From the NCBI GenBank assembly GCA_001798075.1, contig MGRG01000005.1:65148-129147 (forward strand): DNA of 64,000 bases, in the 5' to 3' direction. The first letter of the stretch is position 1, and every line of letters starts with the position of its first letter. Shown here one piece after another: positions 25,044 through 33,246 of this stretch. The notes beneath the pieces were generated by a model that worked only from the letters and a program-made list of their open reading frames with translations, made no database searches and was not told where the DNA came from. This DNA is from Deltaproteobacteria bacterium RIFCSPHIGHO2_01_FULL_43_49. Lineage in GTDB: Bacteria > UBA10199 > SPLOWO2-01-44-7. Position numbers and translations under genes: made by a program.

Positions 25044-26008
25044 TTTGCGGCCGGCTTGAGCAAATCATCAACGAGGAAGTTTTAGAAATCCGGGGCGATG
25101 GCCGCGCGGGAAGCGGGATTGTCCTGACCATGCAAAGCATTGTCGCGATGGCCGTTGAAGACCCCACCCTTTATGTTCAAGAATGGCCTTTCTTCAGCTC
25201 CGCCCGCAAAGGGGCACCCACCCGCGGTTTTTTACGCTTAAGCAGGAGGCCCATTGAAAAGTCCTCTGAAATCACAAGGCCGCACATCGCCATCATGATG
25301 GATGAAGGGGTAACAACGGCAATTGATTTTGCAGAGGGGGTCCCAAGGGGCTCCATTTTCATTCTGAATACGACCCTTTCTCCAGAAGAGGCCGCCTCCA
25401 AATTTCGGCTCTCCGGTCGAATCTATACCATTGATGGAGATCGGCTCGCACAACACTTCCTCAAAAAACCGTTGGGCAACATCTCAGTTTTTGCCCTCTT
25501 GATGGAACTCATTCCTGTATTTGATCCTCGCCGCTCCCGCACACGATTAGAGAAAATTTTGAAGAAACGGCGCCTGCCGGAATTGCTTGTGAAAGCCAAT
25601 GGCGATCTCTTTGAAGCAAGTCTCAATCAAGCCCGTTTTGCAGATTGTGATTATGCGAGACCGACGGATCACCTCGCCAGCCCCTTTGGTGGCTATGGAG
25701 AGCTCATGCCAGGAGCCCAGTCGCGCCTGAGACTCTCCAGAAGCAATCTCACCTCTGCTTATGCCCGCACCGGATTTGTCTTACAATTTGGGGACTCGCA
25801 AAACCTATGCAATGGCTGTGGCCACTGCATTATCAACTGTCCGGAAAATATTATTCAATTTCACCCCGATCCGGAAATAGGTGTTAGGGTTACGGGCGCG
25901 GATGTGACTAACTACTGTAAGCTTTGTCACGAGTGCATCGCCATCTGTCCAAAAAATCTTTTTTCTGAAGTGAGAACAGCCGAGTGCTGGAAGGTGGGTC
26001 CCGTATGA
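25034..26008 (+). CDS. 2-oxoacid:ferredoxin oxidoreductase, fused gamma-delta subunit (pyruvate type)
   Basis: A 324-residue fusion. Residues 1 to about 190 match the gamma (PorG) domain (GDGRAGSGIVLTMQSIV; EWPFFSSARKGAPTRGFLRLS). Residues from about 255 form a two-cluster ferredoxin delta domain with CNGCGHCIINCPENI and CKLCHECIAICPKNLF. Separate gamma and delta genes are more common, so this is a compact arrangement. It is followed by alpha and beta genes in the same operon and overlaps alpha as ATGA. Pyruvate is the likeliest substrate given the four-domain layout, but other 2-oxoacids are not excluded. Confidence 0.88.
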   Translation: MEMICGRLEQIINEEVLEIRGDGRAGSGIVLTMQSIVAMAVEDPTLYVQEWPFFSSARKGAPTRGFLRLSRRPIEKSSEITRPHIAIMMDEGVTTAIDFAEGVPRGSIFILNTTLSPEEAASKFRLSGRIYTIDGDRLAQHFLKKPLGNISVFALLMELIPVFDPRRSRTRLEKILKKRRLPELLVKANGDLFEASLNQARFADCDYARPTDHLASPFGGYGELMPGAQSRLRLSRSNLTSAYARTGFVLQFGDSQNLCNGCGHCIINCPENIIQFHPDPEIGVRVTGADVTNYCKLCHECIAICPKNLFSEVRTAECWKVGPV

Positions 26009-27333
26009 ACTCCGACTCTTCTATTTGCGAGACAGCGGCCGGCGCCCTTTATTCAAATATCATCAACCTCGACAAGGTCAAAGCGGCACACAAGCCACTC
26101 GCTCAAGAACAACTTACTTGTGAAGCAGATGGTAACACGGCAGCAGCCTATGCCTGCCTTCAAATGTGGCGCTGTATTCTTTTTGCCGGTTTCCCCATTA
26201 CCCCTTCCACCAAATGGTTAGAAACCGTCGCCACTATGGTGGCCAGCGGCAAATGCGGAACAAAAAAAGTGAAACTCTTGGAGGCAGAACATGCCGTGGC
26301 AGATTATCTCGCAGGTGCTGCCGCGGCTTGCCGCGACCTCATTTGCGCAACCGCCACAAGTTCGGTAGGACTAGATCATATGACCGAGTGCACGCGGTCC
26401 TTGGGTGCCAGTGGGTTGGGCAATGTCTTGCTGATCAATGTCTTTCGGGCAACCGCCAATTATCCTCTTTGTATTGAAGGGGATCCTTCCGATACCCTAG
26501 CCCATCGTGATGATGGTTGGATTCAGATCTGCTGCCGCGGTGTCCAACAAATATATGACACGATTCTCCAGGCCCCCTGTTTAGGAATGCACCCTGAAAT
26601 CCTAACCCCTGTCATGCCCGGTTACTACGGAATCAAAGATAGTCACCGAAGTTCCCGTTTGGTGGTTGAACCGGATGCGAAGGTCCATGCCTTCCAAGAT
26701 CGTTGGATTGGTCCGGCAAAACTTCCCGGCCTGATCAACGGAGATACGGCAATGGGCAACTGCGTGACTTCAAAATTTTTTCAGGGATTCAAGATCGATC
26801 AAAAAAGGCGCATGGAACGCACCTTCGAACTCCTTCCTCAGATTGGCGCCGATTTTGAAAAAACTTTTGGACGTTCAGGGCTTCAATTTGTTGAAAGACT
26901 TTATTGGCCCGAAGATGACGTTGTCGATTTAGCGATTGTCGGGATGGGACCGGACATTGGGACCGCTGCCAGTCTGATTGAAAAAGAGGAGTCCCGGCGC
27001 GGTTTGAAAATAGGGGTTCTAGGTGCGCGTCTGCTAACCCCTTTTCCAAGAGACGAATACAGTAAACGACTTAAAAATGCCAAGGCGGTTCTCATTGTGA
27101 ATCAGGCTCACCACTATGGTGCCGGCCATTTGACCCTCGACGTGACGGAGGCTTGTTACACACTGAAAAGACGGCCAACGATTGTCAGTTGCTTTGCCGG
27201 AATGGGTGGGGCCACTTTATCCGATGAAACCTGGCAGAAAATGATGGATCACGCCTGTGCCACCATCGGAAAGGAAGTCAAACGGATTCCTCCTGTTATC
27301 GTTCATGAAGGAGAGGTTTTATGGCAAAGTTAA
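26005..27333 (+). CDS. porA: 2-oxoacid:ferredoxin oxidoreductase alpha subunit (PorA type)
   Basis: A 442-residue alpha subunit with AGFPITPSTKWLETVATM (the YPITPS pyrimidine-binding motif), LLEAEHAVADYLAGAAAACRD, and a C-terminal domain (VDLAIVGMGPDIGTAASLI; IGVLGARLLTPFP). The start at 26005 overlaps the gamma-delta stop as ATGA. It is clearly paralogous to but distinct from the korA product in the divergent operon. The end overlaps the beta gene by 13 bases. Confidence 0.9.
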   Translation: MNSDSSICETAAGALYSNIINLDKVKAAHKPLAQEQLTCEADGNTAAAYACLQMWRCILFAGFPITPSTKWLETVATMVASGKCGTKKVKLLEAEHAVADYLAGAAAACRDLICATATSSVGLDHMTECTRSLGASGLGNVLLINVFRATANYPLCIEGDPSDTLAHRDDGWIQICCRGVQQIYDTILQAPCLGMHPEILTPVMPGYYGIKDSHRSSRLVVEPDAKVHAFQDRWIGPAKLPGLINGDTAMGNCVTSKFFQGFKIDQKRRMERTFELLPQIGADFEKTFGRSGLQFVERLYWPEDDVVDLAIVGMGPDIGTAASLIEKEESRRGLKIGVLGARLLTPFPRDEYSKRLKNAKAVLIVNQAHHYGAGHLTLDVTEACYTLKRRPTIVSCFAGMGGATLSDETWQKMMDHACATIGKEVKRIPPVIVHEGEVLWQS

Positions 27334-28337
27334 TTGATATCATTCAGCGTGAAAGTTGTTTTCAACCAGGCTCTTCCCTCTGCATGGGTTGCATGGAGGC
27401 CATCGCCTTTCAAAATATCGGCAAATTAACGGACAACGGAAAGAAAACAATTTTCACGCTGGGAACTTTCTGTGGCGAAGTCTCTACTCTTCAATTCCCC
27501 AATCCGGTCGCCTGGGGCCGAGGCGAAAAAACGCCTCAAGATTGGACGAAGAGCTTTGGAATCATCCACCATGTCTTTGAGTCGGCCCCGACCGTGGCCG
27601 AAGGGGCCCGCGATATGGCAGACCTCCTGACGGAGACTGGGGCAATGACCGATTCCCCCCAAGTTGTCGCCCTCTCTGGGGATGGAGGGGCTTTGGCCAT
27701 TGGGCTTCGCTCCCTCTTGCATACAGTTCATCGCGGCGTTCGCATTGTCATCTTTGTCCTTGTGAACGATATTTTTGCCAACACCGGTTTCCAATACAGC
27801 CCGATCACCCCGCTGGGCGCTGATACCAGCACAACGCCGGTTACAGAAATGACCTTGGGAAACGTGACACCCCCTCTTGATTATTTGGGTCTCATGATCC
27901 AAGCGGGTGCCGGCCTGGTGGCTCAAGTAAGTCCCGCTTATCCCAAATACTTTTTCCGTGTGGTAGAGCAAGCGCTGGCTTGCCCTGAGACTTCGGTTGT
28001 GTTTGTCCCAAGCCCTTGTATCACAGGCTGGAAATATTCGGATGGAGAAACGATTCGGCTAGCACAATTGGGTTGCGAAACCGGATTTTTCCCCTGTTTC
28101 ATGAAAGAGAAAGGGAAAAAGGGGGAGATCAAATTTCTCGAACCGGATATCGCCAAACGCCCTCTCATCGAAGAGTTCATGGGGCCCCAGCGGCGCTTTC
28201 ACCATCTTGTTCACAAAGATCCAAAGACGGGATTGTTTCAAGTCCGACCTGGAAAAGAAGTAATGGTCCAAAAAATCAGGGATTGGATTCAAGAAAGATT
28301 CATGACCTTAAGCCGCCTCGCGTCAGACAGTCTTTGA
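27321..28337 (+). CDS. porB: 2-oxoacid:ferredoxin oxidoreductase beta subunit (PorB type)
   Basis: A 338-residue TPP-binding beta subunit. It has SLCMGCMEAIAFQNIG, where the cysteines help bind the proximal cluster, then ALSGDGGALAIGLRSLLHT and VLVNDIFANTGFQYSPITPLG, the GDG...N TPP-Mg motif. It completes the ferredoxin-gamma/delta-alpha-beta operon and would make acetyl-CoA and reduced ferredoxin from pyruvate, or the reverse. It is convergent with hemN with a 15-base overlap. Confidence 0.9.
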   Translation: MAKLIDIIQRESCFQPGSSLCMGCMEAIAFQNIGKLTDNGKKTIFTLGTFCGEVSTLQFPNPVAWGRGEKTPQDWTKSFGIIHHVFESAPTVAEGARDMADLLTETGAMTDSPQVVALSGDGGALAIGLRSLLHTVHRGVRIVIFVLVNDIFANTGFQYSPITPLGADTSTTPVTEMTLGNVTPPLDYLGLMIQAGAGLVAQVSPAYPKYFFRVVEQALACPETSVVFVPSPCITGWKYSDGETIRLAQLGCETGFFPCFMKEKGKKGEIKFLEPDIAKRPLIEEFMGPQRRFHHLVHKDPKTGLFQVRPGKEVMVQKIRDWIQERFMTLSRLASDSL

Positions 28338-29687
28338 AAAACGATCTTGATTAGGTTTCAGATAGGCATCAAAGATCATGCCGATGTTTCTCAGGAAGAG
28401 TCTTCCCAGGGGTGTAACCCTTAGTTGATCCGCGCCTAGATCTACGAGGCCATCTTTTTCCAGAAGTCGCAGTCTTTCCTTTTCATTTTTAAAATAATTA
28501 TCAAAATCGGCTTTGACTCTTTGATGACAAAAAATTTCGCGGATGATTTTTTGGCGAATCAAATCATCTTCGCTTAAAACCAAACCGCGCTCTGTTACAA
28601 AACCATTTTTGGAAACTCCCTTCTCATAGTCTTTTAACTTTTTCGCATTTTGGGAAAAAGCTCCAGAGACAAAACTAATGGACGTAACCCCCAGTCCTAT
28701 CAAATCGCAATTGGCCTTTGTGGTATAACCCTGGAAATTGCGGTACATGGTTCCTTCTTTTCTAGCCTTTGATAGTTCATCGTTTTTCTTTGCAAAATGG
28801 TCCAGGCCGATGAATTCATAACCAGCATCCTCAAAAATTCTAATAGCTTCACAAAACATGGTTAGTTTTGTCCAGGCATCGGGCAAATCTTGTTCCAAAA
28901 TTTTTTTCTGGTGTGTGTGCATCCAGGGGACGTAGGCAAAATTGAAAAGGGCGATTCTGTCAGGATTGAGCTCTAAGATTTTTTGAAGTGTCTTCTCAAA
29001 AGTTTTTTGGGTCTGCTTGGGCAAACCATAAACCAAATCAACATTAACACTTTCAAAGCCCAACGAACGGCAAGTCACTATCGCATGCCTGGTCTCTTCC
29101 TCCGATTGAATGCGGCCGGCTAATTTTTGAACTTCCGATTCAAAATCTTGAACGCCGAGACTGGCGCGATTGAATCCAAGGCGGCGTAGTGTTTTTAACT
29201 GGTCGTCGGTTGTCACTCTTGGATCAATTTCAATGGAGACCTCCGCACTATCCGCAATCGAGAAATATTTTCCAATATTTTCATAAAGCTGTTCAATTTG
29301 GTCCGCGCTCAAGTAAGTAGGCGTCCCACCTCCCCAATGAAGTTGTTCCAAAGGAGGCGCTCGATCTAAAACCTCCCCCACATTTTCAATCTCTTTGAAA
29401 AGGGCCTTTAAATAAGGTTCTACAACTGAGTGTTGCTTAGTCGCCACCACGCTACAGGCGCAAAAGGTGCAACGCTCTTCACAAAATGGCAGATGAAAAT
29501 AAAGGGAAAGGGACTTTTCCTTTTTATTGGTTTCCTTCAACCGCCCTAAAAACTCATTAGGCCCAAAGTGATCATTCCAGTTGGGGGCAGTTGGATAGCT
29601 TGTATAGCGAGGCCCTGCCTGGTTATATTTTTCAACCAGCTCTTTTGTAACCACCACTTCTTGGCCGTCAATATGCGTTCGAATCAT
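28323..29687 (-). CDS. hemN: Oxygen-independent coproporphyrinogen III oxidase (radical SAM)
   Basis: A 454-residue HemN. The radical-SAM cysteines are in FCEERCTFCACS (CxxxCxxC), followed by QLHWGGGTPTYLS, SIEIDPRVTTDDQL and FNRASLGVQDFESEVQ. The N-terminal YNQAGPRYTSYPTAP is specific for true HemN rather than HemW. It makes protoporphyrinogen precursors for heme without oxygen, matching the heme-b and heme-c proteins of the molybdoenzyme region. It is the last gene of an operon headed by the epimerase at 33195, which has an Fnr-like box. Confidence 0.96.
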   Translation of the reverse strand: MIRTHIDGQEVVVTKELVEKYNQAGPRYTSYPTAPNWNDHFGPNEFLGRLKETNKKEKSLSLYFHLPFCEERCTFCACSVVATKQHSVVEPYLKALFKEIENVGEVLDRAPPLEQLHWGGGTPTYLSADQIEQLYENIGKYFSIADSAEVSIEIDPRVTTDDQLKTLRRLGFNRASLGVQDFESEVQKLAGRIQSEEETRHAIVTCRSLGFESVNVDLVYGLPKQTQKTFEKTLQKILELNPDRIALFNFAYVPWMHTHQKKILEQDLPDAWTKLTMFCEAIRIFEDAGYEFIGLDHFAKKNDELSKARKEGTMYRNFQGYTTKANCDLIGLGVTSISFVSGAFSQNAKKLKDYEKGVSKNGFVTERGLVLSEDDLIRQKIIREIFCHQRVKADFDNYFKNEKERLRLLEKDGLVDLGADQLRVTPLGRLFLRNIGMIFDAYLKPNQDRFSKTV

Positions 29688-30370
29688 TTATGAAAGCTCT
29701 CTTTTAACCCATACCAAACCTGATTTTGAGCGGTTTGGACCCTAACAATCTCTCGCTTTAAAGTCCAATCTTTTAGGGGGATTTCCGTTTGAGCCAATTG
29801 TTTTGGGTGGAAGCGACTGAAGTCGGCTGGAAAATTGCCCCAGGAGAAACGATCTTTTATCAAGGCTATTTTGGCCTTCCATTGAATAAGCCCCCCTTTG
29901 CCGGCCTCCTCCAAAAAAAGGGTGTAATCAAAAGGCATTTCTAAAGCCCTTAAGCTAAAAACAGGCATTTTCCCCTGTTCTGAAATGCCATATGCAAAAT
30001 CCAATTGCTCCCCACGAATGGACCCCTCCTGAAAGAAGAGGTTGACGAGATGATATCGAAAGGATGTCCCAAAAAATATCCAGCGTTTTTTCAAAAAGGT
30101 GGGGACAAATGTAAATTTAAAATCAAAAGGCTTTTCACCTGATATTTTCCACCGATGCCCACAATCAAAATGAAGAGGGGTCATTTCTTCTTCCGAATGG
30201 TGATATAGCTTGCCTTCCGTCACGTTATAAAAAGTTGCATTTTCAAAACGGGTTCCAAAAAAAGGGAAGTGACGTTTTCGCTTCCCTAATAAAACAATCC
30301 ATTCCTGTTCTGATTGTGTCTTACAATACAAAAAGAGATGATGATTACCTGTGAAGTGAATCAAACCCAT
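29684..30370 (-). CDS. Conserved-looking protein of unknown function
   Basis: I do not recognise this 228-residue protein. It has no leader peptide or membrane helix and is rich in aromatic residues and short predicted strands (WIVLLGKRKRHFPFFG; FDFKFTFVPTFLKKRWIFFG; EMPFDYTLFLEE). This suggests a beta-barrel or lipocalin/jelly-roll-like fold. The start ATG at 30370 sits directly beside the aldehyde dehydrogenase stop, and a TTG at 30379 is possible. It overlaps hemN by four bases, so it is translated within this operon. A role in lipid or tetrapyrrole metabolism would be a guess from its neighbours. Confidence 0.7.
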   Translation of the reverse strand: MGLIHFTGNHHLFLYCKTQSEQEWIVLLGKRKRHFPFFGTRFENATFYNVTEGKLYHHSEEEMTPLHFDCGHRWKISGEKPFDFKFTFVPTFLKKRWIFFGTSFRYHLVNLFFQEGSIRGEQLDFAYGISEQGKMPVFSLRALEMPFDYTLFLEEAGKGGLIQWKAKIALIKDRFSWGNFPADFSRFHPKQLAQTEIPLKDWTLKREIVRVQTAQNQVWYGLKESFHK

Positions 30371-30371
30371 C

Positions 30372-31736
30372 TTAGCCAAAGAAAAAACGGAGTAACCCTT
30401 TTAATAGGCGCAAACTCCCTTTTGTGTAGGGAAACCACCAAAACTCCCGCCTGCGGCAAAAGGGGAGTGGAAATCGGTGAACAAAAATCGTTTGTGATTT
30501 TGTAAACTGTAAAAGCCCTTCTTGGCTGTGTCGGACTCCCAGCCCAGAATTTTTCCAACCGCCGAATGGTGCATCCATAATCATAAAATGATCCATACAA
30601 TCATTGATGGAAACATTTCCAGACTCCATTTTTCTTGCCAAGTCTAGCCCTTGCTGTCTGTTTCGAGTGAAGACCATGGCACTCAATCCACTTTCACTTT
30701 CGTTGGCCAAACGCAAAGCCTCCTCTACAGAATCAAAACCCATGATGGGAAGCAAGGGGCCAAAGGATTCTTCTTTCATCACACGCATGGAATGGTTGAC
30801 ATGGGTCAAAATGGTGGGGCCTTTTTCTTGGTCAGTTCCTTGCAAGGCAATCCTTGCTCCCTTCTGGTGGGCGTCATCTAACAACTCCTTTAGGTGTGCC
30901 GGCGCTTTGGGAAGTGTCAGTGGGCTCAATTCTTCTTTGGTCAGTTTCTGGGTTAATTTGATGACCTCCGCCAAAAAAGGTTTTTCTATTTTTTGATCGA
31001 CATAAACCCTTTCCACGGCAATACAGTGTTGACCCGAATGTGCGAACCGTCCCCAAACACAGGCCCCTGCCGCCCGTTTGATATCTGCATCCTCCAACAC
31101 AATCATTGGTGCTTTGCCCCCCAGTTCCAAAATGCAAGGTTTTAATAATTCGCCTGCTTTTGCTGCCACCTTTTTTCCAGCAGCGGTCGAACCCGTAAAA
31201 AAAACACAATCAACTTCTTCAATAAGTTTGGAACCGACCTCGGCTCCACCTTGAACAATTTGTAAAGCTCCTTCAGGAAGTCCTGCTTCCAGAGCAAGTT
31301 TCAACCCTATTTCCGCAGACTTTGGCGTCCATTCAGAAGGTTTGATGATAACAGTATTTCCAGCCATGAGTGCCGGAATGGCATCTCCGATGGTCAAGGA
31401 AAAAGGCAAATTAGAAGGCCCCAAAATTCCAACCACACCAAAAGGAACCCTTTCAACCCAAACCTGTTTGTTTTTAAACATCCAATGGGTTTTCGCCCTC
31501 CGGCGCTTTAAAAATTTTGAAGATTTTTTTCGATAATAATCAGCGGTCATCAACACCGTTGCCAATTCAATGCCTAAAGCTTCCGTTGTGGGTTTTTTCG
31601 TGTCCGATTGGATGGCGGCTACAACTTCGTCGGCCCTACGAACCAGTAATTTTTGAAAACGTTTGAGCCACGCCGCCCTAGCTCCAATAGAAGTTTGTTT
31701 CCAACTCTTTGTTATCGATTGGTTAGCATTCCCCAT
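30372..31736 (-). CDS. Aldehyde dehydrogenase family protein
   Basis: A 454-residue NAD(P)-dependent aldehyde dehydrogenase. The catalytic residues are visible: general-base Glu in LELGGKAPMIVL and nucleophile Cys in AHSGQHCIAVERVYV. The Rossmann motif FTGSTAAGKKV and ESFGPLLPIMGF are also present. It resembles the class 3/coniferyl-aldehyde group. The C-terminal tail (FWWFPYTKGSLRLLKGLLRFFFG) is hydrophobic, as in fatty-aldehyde dehydrogenases with membrane anchors. It overlaps the membrane protein gene upstream by 25 bases. The likely substrate is a long-chain or aromatic aldehyde. Confidence 0.92.
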   Translation of the reverse strand: MGNANQSITKSWKQTSIGARAAWLKRFQKLLVRRADEVVAAIQSDTKKPTTEALGIELATVLMTADYYRKKSSKFLKRRRAKTHWMFKNKQVWVERVPFGVVGILGPSNLPFSLTIGDAIPALMAGNTVIIKPSEWTPKSAEIGLKLALEAGLPEGALQIVQGGAEVGSKLIEEVDCVFFTGSTAAGKKVAAKAGELLKPCILELGGKAPMIVLEDADIKRAAGACVWGRFAHSGQHCIAVERVYVDQKIEKPFLAEVIKLTQKLTKEELSPLTLPKAPAHLKELLDDAHQKGARIALQGTDQEKGPTILTHVNHSMRVMKEESFGPLLPIMGFDSVEEALRLANESESGLSAMVFTRNRQQGLDLARKMESGNVSINDCMDHFMIMDAPFGGWKNSGLGVRHSQEGLLQFTKSQTIFVHRFPLPFCRRREFWWFPYTKGSLRLLKGLLRFFFG

Positions 31737-32122
31737 AAGCCTGTCTGCCCTTTAATATGGCCGAAAAGAATCCCCTTCAGCCAGAAGAGAAATTTGCCGC
31801 CACCAATCAAAATAAAAGGGTAGGTGAGAAAAAGGACGAACCCAAAAAGATTCCAAAAACCGTAAGGATTTTGGAAAGTGGGTGTGGGGATGGGAAAGGT
31901 TTTGACAATACCCATCTTATCCAGCCACGAATACCACATAAAGTGATTTCCACCTTCTCCCCAAAGATCAAAGTAAAGCCCGCCCGATACCAACCAAAAC
32001 ATCGATAAAGTAAAGGCTGTCCAGCCCCAAAAATGCCATCCCTTTTTAGAATGAAGCCATAAGATAAGAAAACCCAAAAAGGGAAGAAAAATGGGGATAT
32101 CGAATAAAAAACTTAAAAGCAT
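31712..32122 (-). CDS. Small integral membrane protein, unknown function
   Basis: A 136-residue protein with about four hydrophobic segments (FDIPIFLPFLGFLILWL; GWTAFTLSMFWLVSGGLYF; NLFGFVLFLTYPFILIGG) separated by Trp-rich loops. I cannot assign a family. It overlaps the epimerase gene (10 bases) and the aldehyde dehydrogenase gene (25 bases), so it belongs to the same transcript and may act on the same, probably lipophilic, substrate. Confidence 0.75.
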   Translation of the reverse strand: MLLSFLFDIPIFLPFLGFLILWLHSKKGWHFWGWTAFTLSMFWLVSGGLYFDLWGEGGNHFMWYSWLDKMGIVKTFPIPTPTFQNPYGFWNLFGFVLFLTYPFILIGGGKFLFWLKGILFGHIKGQTGLWGMLTNR

Positions 32123-33195
32123 AAAATATTTTTAAGATACCACTCCAGATTTTTTTCCAATGCCTCATCGCGAATAATATCACGATATTTAATCACCTTA
32201 CTCAAGAGTGGATGTCGTTTTCCTTTAGTATCTTCAATCAATTTATCCAACTTTTTATTCGACATTAAAAAATGATAACCGGGTCTGAAAAAATTCAAAA
32301 AGGGCCTCTCCACAGCCGGCTCGCGCCCCTGAAGGCGGGCCAGCACCTCACACCAAAAACCCAAAAGATAGACAATAGGGAGCGGAAAATGAACCCTAGG
32401 GCTAAAATTAACCGGAGCATTGTGGGCACGCAACCAGTTGGCAATATAGACCATCAGTTCTCCTACCGGATGGTTGGAATTGTCTGCTGTGTTGTAGACT
32501 TGTCCGACAGCTTGAGGCTGGTCGGAAAGAAAATAGGCGATGCGGGCGATATCTTCCACATGAATGAAACTAATTTTATTAGCGCCACTGCCGGGAATAG
32601 CATGGAGCTGATTTTTGAAAAGCATTTGAATCACTTTTAAAGCCCCATAAGTACCGGCAGGGCCACCATATTCCATACCGCTTCCATAAATGGCAGCAGG
32701 CCGGATGACGGTAACCGGCAAGCGATCTTTGTATCGCAATGCCAGTTCTTCCGCTAACAGCTTTGATTTTTCATAATAACTTCTGGGAAGTGCCGTTGCC
32801 TCTTCATCCAAAAACTTCTCCCCTTTAAAGGAATACCCCAAGACAGAACCGGAGCTCCAAACAACAATCCTTTTGAGATTGGGAACTTTTAGGGCTCCCT
32901 CTAAAACATTTTTAGTTCCTTGAACATTGATAGACTCATAGATCTTCCAAGACCCATGATATTTAAAATAGGCGGCGACGTGCAAAATAATGTCTGGCTG
33001 GATTTCCTCGATAAAACGAGTGATCGCATCGGTGCGAATATCAATTCCTAATTTTAGATGAACCCTATCATCCAAATAACCACGATAAAGAGTAGAGAGA
33101 TCGGTTGCAAAAACTTCGTGCCCAAGTCTGATTCCTAAATTCACAATGGAAGGACCGACAAAACCACACGCCCCAGTGACTAAAATTCGTGTCAT
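32113..33195 (-). CDS. NAD-dependent epimerase/3-beta-hydroxysteroid dehydrogenase-like protein
   Basis: A 360-residue extended short-chain dehydrogenase. It has the Rossmann motif VTGACGFVGPSIV at the N-terminus and the catalytic Tyr/Lys in YYEKSKLLAEE, with WSSGSVLGYS supplying the Ser. The C-terminal part resembles the 3-beta-HSD/OleD group, which acts on sterol- or beta-hydroxyacid-like substrates. The start MTRILVTG at 33195 is preferred over a GTG three codons earlier. It heads the operon that ends with hemN. An Fnr-like box (33232-33243) lies about 42 bases upstream. Confidence 0.85.
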   Translation of the reverse strand: MTRILVTGACGFVGPSIVNLGIRLGHEVFATDLSTLYRGYLDDRVHLKLGIDIRTDAITRFIEEIQPDIILHVAAYFKYHGSWKIYESINVQGTKNVLEGALKVPNLKRIVVWSSGSVLGYSFKGEKFLDEEATALPRSYYEKSKLLAEELALRYKDRLPVTVIRPAAIYGSGMEYGGPAGTYGALKVIQMLFKNQLHAIPGSGANKISFIHVEDIARIAYFLSDQPQAVGQVYNTADNSNHPVGELMVYIANWLRAHNAPVNFSPRVHFPLPIVYLLGFWCEVLARLQGREPAVERPFLNFFRPGYHFLMSNKKLDKLIEDTKGKRHPLLSKVIKYRDIIRDEALEKNLEWYLKNILCF

Positions 33196-33231
33196 GGCGT
33201 CCACTTTTACCAGAAACTCTAAATTTTCATA

Positions 33232-33243
33232 TGATTAAGATCA
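33232..33243 (-). promoter_or_regulatory. Crp/Fnr-type operator box upstream of the epimerase-hemN operon
   Basis: TGATTAAGATCA on the + strand reads TGATCTTAATCAT in the direction of transcription, matching the other four boxes. The centre is about 42 bases before the start codon. The operon ends with hemN, a gene commonly under Fnr control. Confidence 0.72.
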
Positions 33244-33246
33244 ACT

